Shown here: positions 15,987 to 23,892 of the stretch, piece by piece | Layout: every line of letters starts with the position of its first letter | Numbering within the stretch: the first letter of the stretch is position 1 | Assembly (NCBI RefSeq): GCF_018603905.1 | Contig: NZ_JAHFZZ010000008.1 | Coordinates: 310,001 to 374,000, forward strand | Reading direction: 5' to 3' | DNA: 64,000 nt | From: Nonomuraea sp. NEAU-A123 | Lineage (GTDB): Bacteria; Actinomycetota; Actinomycetes; Streptosporangiales; Streptosporangiaceae | Notes under the pieces: model-generated | The model's database searches: none | What the model saw: only the letters and a program-made list of their open reading frames with translations | What the model was told of the DNA's origin: nothing | Made by a program: the position numbers and the translations under genes

Positions 15987-18341
15987 CTAGGTGGATTCCC
16001 GCACCACCAGACGGGTCGGGACGATGACCGACGTGGTGTGCCTGCCTTCCAGCCTCGACAGGAGCAGTCTGGCCAGGGCCATGGCCTGGTCGGTGACCGG
16101 GGCCTGGACCGTGGTGAGGGACGGGGTGGTGCAGGAGGCGGCGTCTATGTCGTCGAAGCCGGCGATCGCCAGGTCGTCCGGAACCCGGCGGCCCGCCTCA
16201 CGCGCCGCCTGCAGCGCGCCGATCGCCAGGTGGTCGGTGGTGGCGAAGACCGCGTCCAGACGTGGGTTGTCCGCGAGGAGCTGCCGGGCCGCCGCCGCGC
16301 CCGAATGCCTGGTGAGGTTGGCGGTGGTGGCGATCAACGGGTGGCGGCCGGCTCGTTCGAGGGCGGTCCGGTGGCCGGTCAGGCGGTCCTGGGTCGAGAC
16401 GAGGTCCAGGGGGCCGCAGATGATGCCCAGGTGACGGCGGCCGGCGGACAGGAGGTGGTCGGTCACCGCCGCCGCGCCGCCCGCGTTGTCGACGTCCACG
16501 TAGGGGACGAGGGAGGCGATGGCGGGCTTGCCCAGCAGGACTGTGGGCAGGCCGGTGCGGATCAGCCGTTCGGTCAGCGTGTCCGTCCTGTCCGAGGACG
16601 GCGGAAGGAGGATCACGGCGTCCACGAGGCGGGCCTCGGCGTGCTGGACGATGCGGCGGTGGCTCTCCACCGTGTCGGCGACCATGAGCGTGATCCGCTT
16701 GCCCGCCCCTTCCAGGACGCTGGTGACGTACTGGACGACGGCCGCCGTCAGGGCCTCGCCGCCCGGCCTGGGGACGGACAGGACGAGCGCGATCGAGTCC
16801 GTACGGCGGGTGACCAGGCTGCGGGCCGCCGCGTTGGGGACGTAGCCCAGCTCCTGAACGGCCCGCATCACGGCCGTGCGGACCTCCGAGCTGACCGACG
16901 CCTCCCCGTTGACCACACGGGACACCGTGGCCCTGGAGACCCCGGAGCGGGCGGCCACGGTCTCCAGCGTGGGCCGTTTCGGGCGGCTCTCGCCCAGGCC
17001 GTTGCGCTTGATGACGTCGCGGTACCAGTACGCGCTGTCCTTCGGCCGCCGCCGCTGGGTGGCGAAGTCCACGTGGTAGAGGCCGAACTTGCGCTGATAG
17101 CCGTCTGCCCATTCCAAACAGTCGAGCAGCGACCAGAGCAGATATCCGCTGACCCGCGCGCCCTCCTCGATGGAGACCCGGAGGGCCCGCAGGTGTTCCT
17201 CGATGAAATTGATTCTGTCGACGTCGTGAATCCCGTCTCCGGTGATCACGTCGACGAAGTCGGCGCCGTTCTCGGTGACCATGAGCTGGGTGTCGGGATA
17301 TTCGCGGGAAAGGCGGCGGAGCAGCAGCGGGAGGGCGTTCGGGACGATGGGCCAGCCCATGGCCGTCACCGCCGTGGGCACGGTGCAGAAAAGGATTCCG
17401 GCGCTTCCCGGATATGCGGGATCGGCCGGTTGGCTGGGCTGGGCCTGCACCACGGTCGGCGCGTAGTAATTGACGCCGACCAGGTCGATGGGCCGGGAGA
17501 TCTCGGCCAGGTCGCCTTCGTGGATGTGGTCGAGGCCCGCGGTGCGCTCGACAAGCGGGAGCAGGTCGGCGGGGTAGGCGCCACGCAGCACCGGCTCCAG
17601 GAACTGCCGGTGCATCAGCGTGTCGATCCTGGCCACCGCCTCGGCGTCCTCCTCGGGCAGCTCCATCGACAGGTCGCCGACCTGGCCGGGCGTCATGACC
17701 GGCCCGAAGTTGAGGATCAGGCCCACCTTCGAGGCGCCCGCGGCGCGCAGCGCGCCGGTCGCCAGCCCGTGCGCCAGCAGCAGGTGGTGCGCGCTCCTGA
17801 AGGCGTCGGCCGGCGAGGTGCGGCCCGGCGCGTGAATGCCGGAGCCGTAACCGAGAAAGGCCGACACCCACGGCTCGTTGAGCGTGAACCAGGTGTCGAC
17901 GCGGTCGCCCAGCCGGTCGTGCACGGCCCGCGCGTAATCGGCGAAATGACCGGCCGTGTCGCGGGCGGCCCAGCCGCCCTGGTCCTCCATCGCCTGCGGC
18001 AGATCCCAGTGGTAAAGCGTCGCGTAAGGCGTTATGCCCGCGCCGAGCAGCTCGTCGACCAGCTTCTCGTAGAAATCGAGTCCGGCGGCGTTGACCGGCC
18101 CCGAGCCGCCGGGGACCACCCGCGGCCAGCTCACCGAGAAACGGTAGGCGGTCACTCCTAGGTCTTTCAGCAGGCCGACGTCTTCGGCATATCTGTGGTA
18201 ATGATCGCAGGCGGTCTGCGAATCCGAAAAGGTGTCCCAGATGGACGGGCCCCGGCCGTCGGCCACGTTGGCGCCCTCAATTTGATAGGCGGACGTCGAG
18301 ATTCCCCAGACGAAGTTCTCGGGAAAAGCTGCTCTGCTCAC
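15987..18341 (-). CDS. GH1 beta-glucosidase fused in frame to a LacI-family repressor
   Basis: This is one 784-aa reading frame with no internal stop. Residues ~1-450 are a complete GH1 enzyme: FVWGISTSAYQIEG near the start, TLNEP with acid/base Glu156, VTENGAD with nucleophile Glu357, and the usual closing DSAYWYRDVIKRNGL. After a short linker (GESRPKRP), residues ~457-784 are a complete LacI regulator: HTH TLETVAARSGVSRATVSR (~459-476), hinge PNAAARSL, and a periplasmic-binding-protein-like effector domain ending in VVREST. Start GTG 18341 is chosen from GGAGG at 18353-18357 and the GH1 N-terminus. LacI regulators normally begin with the HTH, so an enzyme in front of it is unusual. A sequencing or annotation artefact at the junction should be excluded. 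The fusion could couple glucoside hydrolysis or sensing to repression. Confidence 0.85.
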   Translation of the reverse strand: MSRAAFPENFVWGISTSAYQIEGANVADGRGPSIWDTFSDSQTACDHYHRYAEDVGLLKDLGVTAYRFSVSWPRVVPGGSGPVNAAGLDFYEKLVDELLGAGITPYATLYHWDLPQAMEDQGGWAARDTAGHFADYARAVHDRLGDRVDTWFTLNEPWVSAFLGYGSGIHAPGRTSPADAFRSAHHLLLAHGLATGALRAAGASKVGLILNFGPVMTPGQVGDLSMELPEEDAEAVARIDTLMHRQFLEPVLRGAYPADLLPLVERTAGLDHIHEGDLAEISRPIDLVGVNYYAPTVVQAQPSQPADPAYPGSAGILFCTVPTAVTAMGWPIVPNALPLLLRRLSREYPDTQLMVTENGADFVDVITGDGIHDVDRINFIEEHLRALRVSIEEGARVSGYLLWSLLDCLEWADGYQRKFGLYHVDFATQRRRPKDSAYWYRDVIKRNGLGESRPKRPTLETVAARSGVSRATVSRVVNGEASVSSEVRTAVMRAVQELGYVPNAAARSLVTRRTDSIALVLSVPRPGGEALTAAVVQYVTSVLEGAGKRITLMVADTVESHRRIVQHAEARLVDAVILLPPSSDRTDTLTERLIRTGLPTVLLGKPAIASLVPYVDVDNAGGAAAVTDHLLSAGRRHLGIICGPLDLVSTQDRLTGHRTALERAGRHPLIATTANLTRHSGAAAARQLLADNPRLDAVFATTDHLAIGALQAAREAGRRVPDDLAIAGFDDIDAASCTTPSLTTVQAPVTDQAMALARLLLSRLEGRHTTSVIVPTRLVVREST

Positions 18342-18386
18342 TTGTCCAGCATCCTCCGGTGAAAGATCGAATGCCCAGTCTCCCCC

Positions 18387-18426
18387 GGCGCGCTCGTCGC
18401 GCGCCAGCCTGGCCAGGCTGTATACA
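18387..18426. promoter_or_regulatory. Stacked palindromes in the GH1-LacI / Lrp divergent promoter
   Basis: Three dyads lie head to tail: ggcgcgc-tcgtc-gcgcgcc (18387-18405), the perfect 14-bp agcctggccaggct (18406-18419), and tgtataca (18419-18426). The last contains a TATACA -10-like hexamer 7 nt before the Lrp GTG start. One of them is probably an operator for the LacI domain or the Lrp protein. Confidence 0.45.
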
Positions 18427-18432
18427 GAGCGC

Positions 18433-18975
18433 GTGGAACTGGACCGGCTGGATCGTGACATCATCGCGGCGCTCGTCGACGACGCCCGCCAGACCTATGC
18501 GGAGATCGGGCACCGGGTCGGACTGAGCGCGTCGGCCGTCAAGCGCCGGGTCGACCGGCTGCGCGAGGCCGGGGCGATCACCGGGTTCAGCGCCCGGGTG
18601 GCGCCGTCGGCGCTCGGCTGGACCACCGAGGCGTACGTCGAGCTGTTCTGCCAGGGCAAGACCAAGCCCTCCGACATCGCGCTGGCCGTGGCCAAGTGCC
18701 CGGAGGTCGTCGCGGCGGCCACGATCACCGGGGAGGCCGACGCGCTGGTGCACATCCGGGCCACCGATGTGCGCCACGTCGAGCGGGTGATCGAGCGGCT
18801 GGCCTCGGAGGCGTTCGTGGTGCGGACCAAGAGCTCGATCGTGCTGTCACGGCTCGTCGACCTGCCGCCGGGAGCCGTGCCCGACACCCCTCTCCCCAGC
18901 CGCGCCGAGCCCGGATCGGACCCGTTCGAGGGTGCCCCACCGGGTGAGCGCAACAGAACGCAGGTCGTTGGCTGA
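18433..18975 (+). CDS. Lrp/AsnC family transcriptional regulator
   Basis: This 180-aa protein starts at GTG 18433. The N-terminal winged HTH is typical (LDRDIIAALVDDARQTYAEIG, then GLSASAVKRRVDRLREAGAI), followed by a RAM ligand-binding domain (KCPEVVAAATITGEADALVHIRAT split over ~85-125). A short disordered tail ends it. The start codon lies 7 nt after TATACA, consistent with a leaderless transcript. It is divergent from the GH1-LacI fusion and directly upstream of ddaH and rocD, so it probably senses an amino acid (arginine, ornithine or a product) and controls those genes, as Lrp-type regulators of arginine catabolism commonly do. Confidence 0.9.
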   Translation: MELDRLDRDIIAALVDDARQTYAEIGHRVGLSASAVKRRVDRLREAGAITGFSARVAPSALGWTTEAYVELFCQGKTKPSDIALAVAKCPEVVAAATITGEADALVHIRATDVRHVERVIERLASEAFVVRTKSSIVLSRLVDLPPGAVPDTPLPSRAEPGSDPFEGAPPGERNRTQVVG

Positions 18976-19029
18976 AACTCGCAACAGACCCGCGCGTACC
19001 TGCAATGTCAACCCCTTGGCCTGCGCAAA

Positions 19030-19043
19030 CATAAATTCTTATG
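19030..19043. promoter_or_regulatory. AT-rich dyad upstream of ddaH (ARG-box- or Lrp-site-like)
   Basis: The inverted repeat cataa-attc-ttatg is an AT island in very GC-rich DNA, 54 bp before the ddaH start. Its core resembles an arginine-repressor box and would equally suit the adjacent Lrp regulator. A small hairpin gtcccc-ttc-ggggac (19052-19066) follows in the leader. Confidence 0.4.
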
Positions 19044-19096
19044 CTGGCTTCGTCCCCTTCGGGGACACTCCCCCGACGACCCCGACGGAGACCTGC

Positions 19097-19894
19097 ATGC
19101 CCAAGCACTTCCTCATGTGCCGCCCGGAATACTTCACGGTCGAGTACGCGATCAACCCGTGGATGCATCCCGAGACCGGCACCGACCGCGATCTCGCGAT
19201 CCGGCAGTGGGAGGGCCTCAGATCGGTTTACCAGAGCCTCGGGCACCAGGTCAGCCTCATCGATCCCGTTGAGGGACTGCCCGACATGGTGTTCGCCGCG
19301 AACGGCGCCCTGGTCGTCGGCGGGCGCGTCTACGGCGCCAGGTTCGCCTACCCGCAGCGCGCCGCCGAGGGCCCGGCCTATCTGCGCTGGTTCACCGAGA
19401 ACGGTTTCCCGGTCAAGGAGCCGGGCCACGTCAACGAGGGCGAGGGCGACTTCCTCACGCTCGACGACGTCATCCTGGCCGGCACCGGCTTCCGCACGAA
19501 CCTGTCGGCGCACCAGGAGGCGCAGGAGTTCACCGGTCGCCCGGTGATCTCGCTGACGCTGGTGGACCCGCGTTTCTACCACCTCGACACGGCGCTGTTC
19601 CCGATCGACGGCCGCAACGTCGCCTACTACCCCGCCGCCTTCTCCGAGGGCAGCCGCGCGGTGCTGGCCCGGCTGTTCCCGGACGCCGTGCTGGCGACCG
19701 ACGCCGACGCCGAGGTGCTCGGACTGAACGCGGTCAGCGACGGCACCCACGTGGTGATCAACGCCGAGGCGGGCGACCTCCAACTGGAGCTCAAGCGGCG
19801 CGGCTACGAGCCGATCCCCGTCGACCTGTCGGAGTTGCGCAAGGCAGGCGGCGGTCCCAAGTGCTGCACACTGGAAATCCGGGGGGAGAACTAA
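19097..19894 (+). CDS. ddaH: Dimethylargininase / arginine-deiminase-superfamily amidinohydrolase
   Basis: This 265-aa protein starts at ATG 19097 after GGAG; an open extension upstream overlaps the Lrp gene and is not needed. It contains the guanidino-group-modifying fold with MVFAANGALV, the acidic NEGEGDF segment, catalytic His in DPRFYHLDTALFPI and nucleophile Cys in GGPKCCTLE. The family hydrolyses methylated arginine (or arginine) to citrulline plus an amine. With rocD immediately downstream (2-bp gap) the context is arginine/ornithine degradation. In related actinomycetes the enzyme may act as an arginine dihydrolase or ornithine-producing variant, so the exact product is not certain. 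Confidence 0.88.
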   Translation: MPKHFLMCRPEYFTVEYAINPWMHPETGTDRDLAIRQWEGLRSVYQSLGHQVSLIDPVEGLPDMVFAANGALVVGGRVYGARFAYPQRAAEGPAYLRWFTENGFPVKEPGHVNEGEGDFLTLDDVILAGTGFRTNLSAHQEAQEFTGRPVISLTLVDPRFYHLDTALFPIDGRNVAYYPAAFSEGSRAVLARLFPDAVLATDADAEVLGLNAVSDGTHVVINAEAGDLQLELKRRGYEPIPVDLSELRKAGGGPKCCTLEIRGEN

Positions 19895-19896
19895 AG

Positions 19897-21105
19897 ATGA
19901 GCACCACCACAGACCTGATCGAAGTGAGCGAGCGCCGCAGCGCGCACAACTACCACCCGCTGCCCGTGGTGATCCACGAGGCGCACGGTGCGTGGGTGAC
20001 CGACGTCGAGGGCAAGCGATACCTCGACTGCCTGGCCGGCTACTCCTCGCTCAACTTCGGGCACGGCAACCCGAAGATCATCGAGGCGGCGCAGCAGCAG
20101 CTCAAGAACCTGACGCTGACCAGCCGTGCGTTCTATCACGACCAGTTCGCCACGTTCTGTGCCGGGCTCGGCGACCTCACCGGCAAGGACATGATCCTGC
20201 CGATGAACACCGGCGCCGAGGCCGTCGAGACCGCCATCAAGGTGGCTCGCAAGTGGGGCTACGAGGTCAAGGGCGTCCAGCCGGAGCAGGCCAACATCAT
20301 CGTGATGGAGGACAACTTCCACGGCCGGACGACCACCATCGTCAGCTTCTCCACCGACCCCGACGCCCGCGACAATTTCGGCCCTTACACGCCGGGCTTC
20401 CGGATCGTGAAGTACGGCTCGGTCGAGGCGATCAGGGAGGCCGTCGACGCCAACACGGTGGCGGTGCTGTTCGAGCCCATCCAGGGCGAGGCCGGGGTGC
20501 TGGTGCCGCCGGACGGCTACCTCACGCAGGTGCGGGAGCTGTGCACCGCCGAGGGGATCCTGATGATCGCCGACGAGATCCAGTCGGGTCTCGGCCGCAC
20601 CGGCAAGACGTTCGCCTGCGACCACGAGGGCGTCGTGCCCGACATGTACGTCCTGGGCAAGGCCCTCGGCGGCGGCGTCGTACCGGTGTCGGCGATCGCC
20701 GCGAACGAGGACGTGCTCGGCGTGATCAAGCCGGGCCAGCACGGCTCCACGTTCGGCGGCAACCCGCTGGCCTGCGCGGTCGGCAACGCGGTGATCGAGA
20801 TCCTGAACACCGGCGAGTACCAGTCCAGGGCCGCCGAGCTCGGCGAGGTGCTGCACGCGCGGCTGCGCGAGCTGATCGGCCACGGCGTGATCACGGTGCG
20901 CGGACGCGGGCTGTGGGCGGGCGTCGACATCGACCCGTCGCTGGCGAGCGGGCGCGAGGTGTCCAAGGAGCTGATGGCGCGCGGCGTGCTGGCCAAGGAC
21001 ACCCATGGCTCCACGATCCGGCTGGCGCCGCCGATCGTGATCTCCGAGAAGGATCTCCTCTGGGCGGTCGACCAGCTCGCCGACACCATCGCCTCCTTCC
21101 GCTAA
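19897..21105 (+). CDS. rocD: Ornithine-oxo-acid aminotransferase
   Basis: This 402-aa PLP enzyme of class III starts at ATG 19897 with a GGGGGGAGA ribosome site inside the end of ddaH. Motifs are MNTGAEAVETAIKVARKWGY, NFHGRTTTIVSFS, FEPIQGEAGV, ADEIQSGLGRTGK and the PLP lysine in YVLGKALGGG, all typical of ornithine aminotransferase. It converts ornithine and 2-oxoglutarate to glutamate semialdehyde and glutamate in the cytoplasm. It is co-transcribed with ddaH and ends before the strong terminator at 21164. Confidence 0.94.
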   Translation: MSTTTDLIEVSERRSAHNYHPLPVVIHEAHGAWVTDVEGKRYLDCLAGYSSLNFGHGNPKIIEAAQQQLKNLTLTSRAFYHDQFATFCAGLGDLTGKDMILPMNTGAEAVETAIKVARKWGYEVKGVQPEQANIIVMEDNFHGRTTTIVSFSTDPDARDNFGPYTPGFRIVKYGSVEAIREAVDANTVAVLFEPIQGEAGVLVPPDGYLTQVRELCTAEGILMIADEIQSGLGRTGKTFACDHEGVVPDMYVLGKALGGGVVPVSAIAANEDVLGVIKPGQHGSTFGGNPLACAVGNAVIEILNTGEYQSRAAELGEVLHARLRELIGHGVITVRGRGLWAGVDIDPSLASGREVSKELMARGVLAKDTHGSTIRLAPPIVISEKDLLWAVDQLADTIASFR

Positions 21106-21163
21106 AGCCTTCATTCCGCTTAAGCCTTCGTTCCGCTAGAGACGCGGTACGACCGGCCGCTTC

Positions 21164-21211
21164 CCGTAGGGCCCGCGCCACGGATCCACATCCGTGGCGC
21201 GGGCCCTACGG
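21164..21211. terminator. Very long perfect hairpin after rocD
   Basis: A 22-bp perfect stem (21164-21185 against 21190-21211) closes a 4-nt CCAC loop. It is the terminator of the ddaH-rocD operon. No T-tract follows, which is common in actinomycetes. Just before it, the end of rocD and the next bases form an imperfect tandem repeat (taaagccttcattccgct / taagccttcgttccgct, 21103-21137). Confidence 0.8.
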
Positions 21212-21339
21212 TTGCCGCTCCCCGTGTTCGACGTGATCGTCGCGAACAGTGCGTCCGCTTCGTCCTGGATAGGTATGATCCCTTGCCAAGATCAGCGTCT
21301 CGTGGCGGGCCGGCTCCGCCTATCCATAGAAGAGGGCAT

Positions 21340-21708
21340 ATGAAGAAACTCGCGGCCGCGGGGATCGCGCTCGTCACGTCGTTCTCCATGCTGACCGTCA
21401 GCCCGGCCGAAGCGGCGATGGCCAGCAGAAACCTCATCACGTTCTGGGAACACGACGACTATCAGGGCGCGCGTAAGGACATCACGTGTTCCACCCAGCA
21501 GCGGGACGACCTGGGCGCTCTCGAGAACCAGGCGAGCTCGATGGCGAACGCGTCCTATTCCGGTGTCGACCTCTACAGCGGTGACAACCTGACCGGCGTC
21601 AGGTACTACGCGGCACCGCGCAGCAACGACGGTGACTTCACCAACAACGGATTCGACAACACCGTCGAATCCCTCTGGTTCAGGAAAGTCCCCTGCGACG
21701 TAGGCTGA
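21340..21708 (+). CDS. Secreted beta/gamma-crystallin-like (peptidase inhibitor I36-type) protein
   Basis: This 122-aa protein starts at ATG 21340 after AGAGGG. A signal peptide (MKKLAAAGIALVTSFSMLTV) is cleaved near AEAAMA (~27). The mature ~95 aa show one crystallin-like fold: ITFWEHDDYQGARKDITC, ASYSGVDLYSGDNLTGVRYY and FDNTVESLWF, with a Cys near each end that may form a disulfide. I36-type proteins include a Streptomyces metalloprotease inhibitor, but here the assignment is by fold pattern only. Its stop region overlaps the next lipoprotein gene. Confidence 0.72.
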   Translation: MKKLAAAGIALVTSFSMLTVSPAEAAMASRNLITFWEHDDYQGARKDITCSTQQRDDLGALENQASSMANASYSGVDLYSGDNLTGVRYYAAPRSNDGDFTNNGFDNTVESLWFRKVPCDVG

Positions 21709-22559
21709 TCGCTGGTCGGTGGGCGTGGGGCTGCCTGACGCTGGCGCTGGTGTCCACCGCCGCATGCGCGGCCCCCGCCCCCTCGACCATCCCGAAAGCA
21801 ACCGAGCGGCCCGTCATCGACCCGTCCGCCGAAGCGCGGGCGCTTCACCTGCCGTTCGACGCCTACAAGCGGACCGAGACGGACATCGAACTCGTCGAGC
21901 GGGCAACGGACGTTCTCACCGACCAGTGCCTCCAGAAGAAGGGGTACAGCCGCCCGGCTCTCCCCGCGCTCACCATGATCGAGGCACCCAACCGCCGCCG
22001 CTACGGCGTCATAGAGCCCCTGGTCGCCATGCGGACGGGCTATCACGCCCCGCTCACCTCCGCTGAGAAGGAACGAGACCGGGCGGACCGGGCACGCGGC
22101 GGTTACCGCGACGCGGCCGAGAGATCGGCGGCGAACACCTGCCTGGATGACAGCATGGGCCACGTCTACGTCGAGGGCGCCGATTCGCCCCTGCTGACGC
22201 GTCTGGAGCGGGAGATCTTCGAACAGGCCCGTACGAAGGACCGCCACGTCCGATCAGCTCTCGATGAGTGGCGGTCGTGCATGCGCACCCGCGGCCAGAA
22301 AGAGTACGCCGACCCCTTGGCCGCCGCCGCCGACGACCGGTGGAAGGACCCGGGTTCGGCGAAAGCCGAAACGGCCACCGCGGTCGCCGACGTCGCCTGC
22401 AAGAAAGCGACGGGCCTCGTCGAGGTCTGGCGCGAGGCGGAGGAGAAGCTCCAGGCCGCCGCCCTGAAACAGCACCCCGTCGATTTCGACCAGGTTCGCC
22501 AGACACTCGACAAGGAACGCGCCGAAGCCGCCCGTATCGTCCAGAGCGCCAAGTCCTAG
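21693..22559 (+). CDS. Lipoprotein of unknown function, probable CTG start
   Basis: The conventional first start in this frame is GTG 21750, but that codon falls inside a textbook lipoprotein signal. Translating upstream gives LRRRLIAGRWAWG, then CLTLALVSTAAC, ending in lipobox Cys (codon 21762-21764). The only upstream initiator-like codons are CTG 21693 (after AGGAAAG at 21682-21688) and CTG 21705, which overlaps the preceding TGA. From 21693 the protein is 288 aa. The mature part is helical and charged with four further Cys (DQCLQKKGYS, ANTCLDDS, RSCMRTRG, VACKKATG). No domain is recognised. It is probably anchored to the outer face of the membrane and co-expressed with the crystallin-like protein. 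Confidence 0.62.
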   Translation: MRRRLIAGRWAWGCLTLALVSTAACAAPAPSTIPKATERPVIDPSAEARALHLPFDAYKRTETDIELVERATDVLTDQCLQKKGYSRPALPALTMIEAPNRRRYGVIEPLVAMRTGYHAPLTSAEKERDRADRARGGYRDAAERSAANTCLDDSMGHVYVEGADSPLLTRLEREIFEQARTKDRHVRSALDEWRSCMRTRGQKEYADPLAAAADDRWKDPGSAKAETATAVADVACKKATGLVEVWREAEEKLQAAALKQHPVDFDQVRQTLDKERAEAARIVQSAKS

Positions 22560-22583
22560 CGCCCTCTTGCCATACGGCCGGTG

Positions 22584-22608
22584 AGCCGCCACGCCAGGAG
22601 GCCGTCCG
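22584..22608 (+). repeat. 25-bp direct repeat, left copy
   Basis: This 25-bp sequence (starting agccgccacgccagg) recurs exactly at 24562-24586 in the same orientation. The two copies bracket the CU044_5270/sigma-factor gene pair. The flanking bases differ. Confidence 0.75.
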
Positions 22609-22626
22609 GCGCGGGCCGTTCCCCGG

Positions 22627-23892
22627 TCAGCCCCCGGAGCGTGGCGCGTCCGTCGGAACGCGGGGCGGGTCGCTGCTGATCGGTGCCGGTGGCGCGGTGG
22701 CGCTGATCGGTGCCGGTTGCGCCGTGGCGCTGATCTCGGCGGGATCCGCGGCCGGGTCTTCCGGCAGGTCGCTGGGCAACGCCGAAGGGACGGCGACCGT
22801 CGGATCCTCCGCGGGGCCGCTAGCGGGCGGCTGATCCGTGGGCGGATCGGTCGGCTGGTCCGTGGGCTGATCGGCGGGCTCGGGGGTCGCGGTGGGCTGC
22901 GGAGCGCAGCCGCCGTCCTCGATCACCGTGCCCGTCGGCTTCGGCAGCCGGTCCACGACGCTCACCTTCAGCTGAGCCGTCACGGTGAGCTCGCTGCCCA
23001 CCGGCACGCCGACGGCTTTGGCGTCCACGACCGTGTGCCGTTCCCCAAGCAGTACGTGTGTGTCCCGATCGAAGATCAGCTGGTGCAAGATCCCCACAGA
23101 CGCCCTGCCCAGCGCCACCCCCTTGCGCCTGACGAAGTCCATGGCCCCCTCCTCCACCTGTACGCCCGGGATCGTCTTGGCGGCCTCGAACAGCGCGTCA
23201 CGCTGCGCCCTGGGCATGTACGTCTCCCTGAGCAGGTCACCCACCGCGGTGAACGCCACCTCGTCGGCGCCCCTCTTGCCACCGGACTCCCGTTTGTAGA
23301 GGAAGTCGCGCATCGTCGCCGGGTCAGCGGGCAGCGTGCTCAGGTAGGCGTAGTCGACCCGGAAAAACTGACTCTGGCAGGAGGCGAGTCGCGCCCACAT
23401 GGTGGACGCCCGCACCTGCTGCTTCTTGGGCAGTGGCTCGCCCGCCCGCGGGGGCTCCTGCCCTTCCATCAGCAGCAGGCCGTCCGCGCTGGCGTCGACC
23501 GACTGCCAGATCTTCCGGTGCGTCCGGGACATGAAACGGATCGCGCTACCGCCGCCTTCCGGGGTCGAGCTGACCATGCCGTCGGTCTCGACCAAGATGA
23601 ACTGGCCGGGCCTGGGCCGCAGCTCATCCGCCGAGACGGCCGCCGATTGGGTGGCCGAGGCGGCCACCCCCAGATTCGGCTGCCTCGCCGACAGGGCTAC
23701 GGCCACGCCCCCGACGAGAGCGACCGTCACCCCGAACGCGGCCACGGCCTGCCAGCCCAGTTTCGGAAGGCGGAAGCCACGTCCCTCGCGGGCCTCGCGC
23801 AGCAACCGTCCGCGCGCCCTCGCGCGGGCCTCCTCCGGGTACGGCGGAGCGGCCGGCCTCCCGTCCGCGAACGTGCGAATCTCGTCATCCAT
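22627..23892 (-). CDS. CU044_5270 family protein (membrane-anchored partner of the ECF sigma factor)
   Basis: This 421-aa protein starts at ATG 23892 and overlaps the end of the sigma-factor gene by 8 nt. It has a cytosolic N-terminus (~45 aa, RARARGRLLREAREGRGF), one membrane helix (WQAVAAFGVTVALVGGVAVAL), and an exported domain with conserved FILVETDG, REIWQS-like and GDLLRE segments typical of the CU044_5270 family. A ~90-residue Pro/Thr/Asp/Ala-rich tail with DQPTDQPTDPPTD repeats ends it. The arrangement sigma factor then CU044_5270 is standard in Streptosporangiales. The protein probably acts as an anti-sigma-type or sensor protein, but that role is inferred. Confidence 0.85.
   Translation of the reverse strand: MDDEIRTFADGRPAAPPYPEEARARARGRLLREAREGRGFRLPKLGWQAVAAFGVTVALVGGVAVALSARQPNLGVAASATQSAAVSADELRPRPGQFILVETDGMVSSTPEGGGSAIRFMSRTHRKIWQSVDASADGLLLMEGQEPPRAGEPLPKKQQVRASTMWARLASCQSQFFRVDYAYLSTLPADPATMRDFLYKRESGGKRGADEVAFTAVGDLLRETYMPRAQRDALFEAAKTIPGVQVEEGAMDFVRRKGVALGRASVGILHQLIFDRDTHVLLGERHTVVDAKAVGVPVGSELTVTAQLKVSVVDRLPKPTGTVIEDGGCAPQPTATPEPADQPTDQPTDPPTDQPPASGPAEDPTVAVPSALPSDLPEDPAADPAEISATAQPAPISATAPPAPISSDPPRVPTDAPRSGG

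Noticed and set aside
15663..18161. 832-codon plus-strand frame opposite the GH1-LacI fusion
   Set aside because: Pure shadow of the minus-strand gene; its composition (RRG, VGG runs) is not protein-like and there is no start signal.
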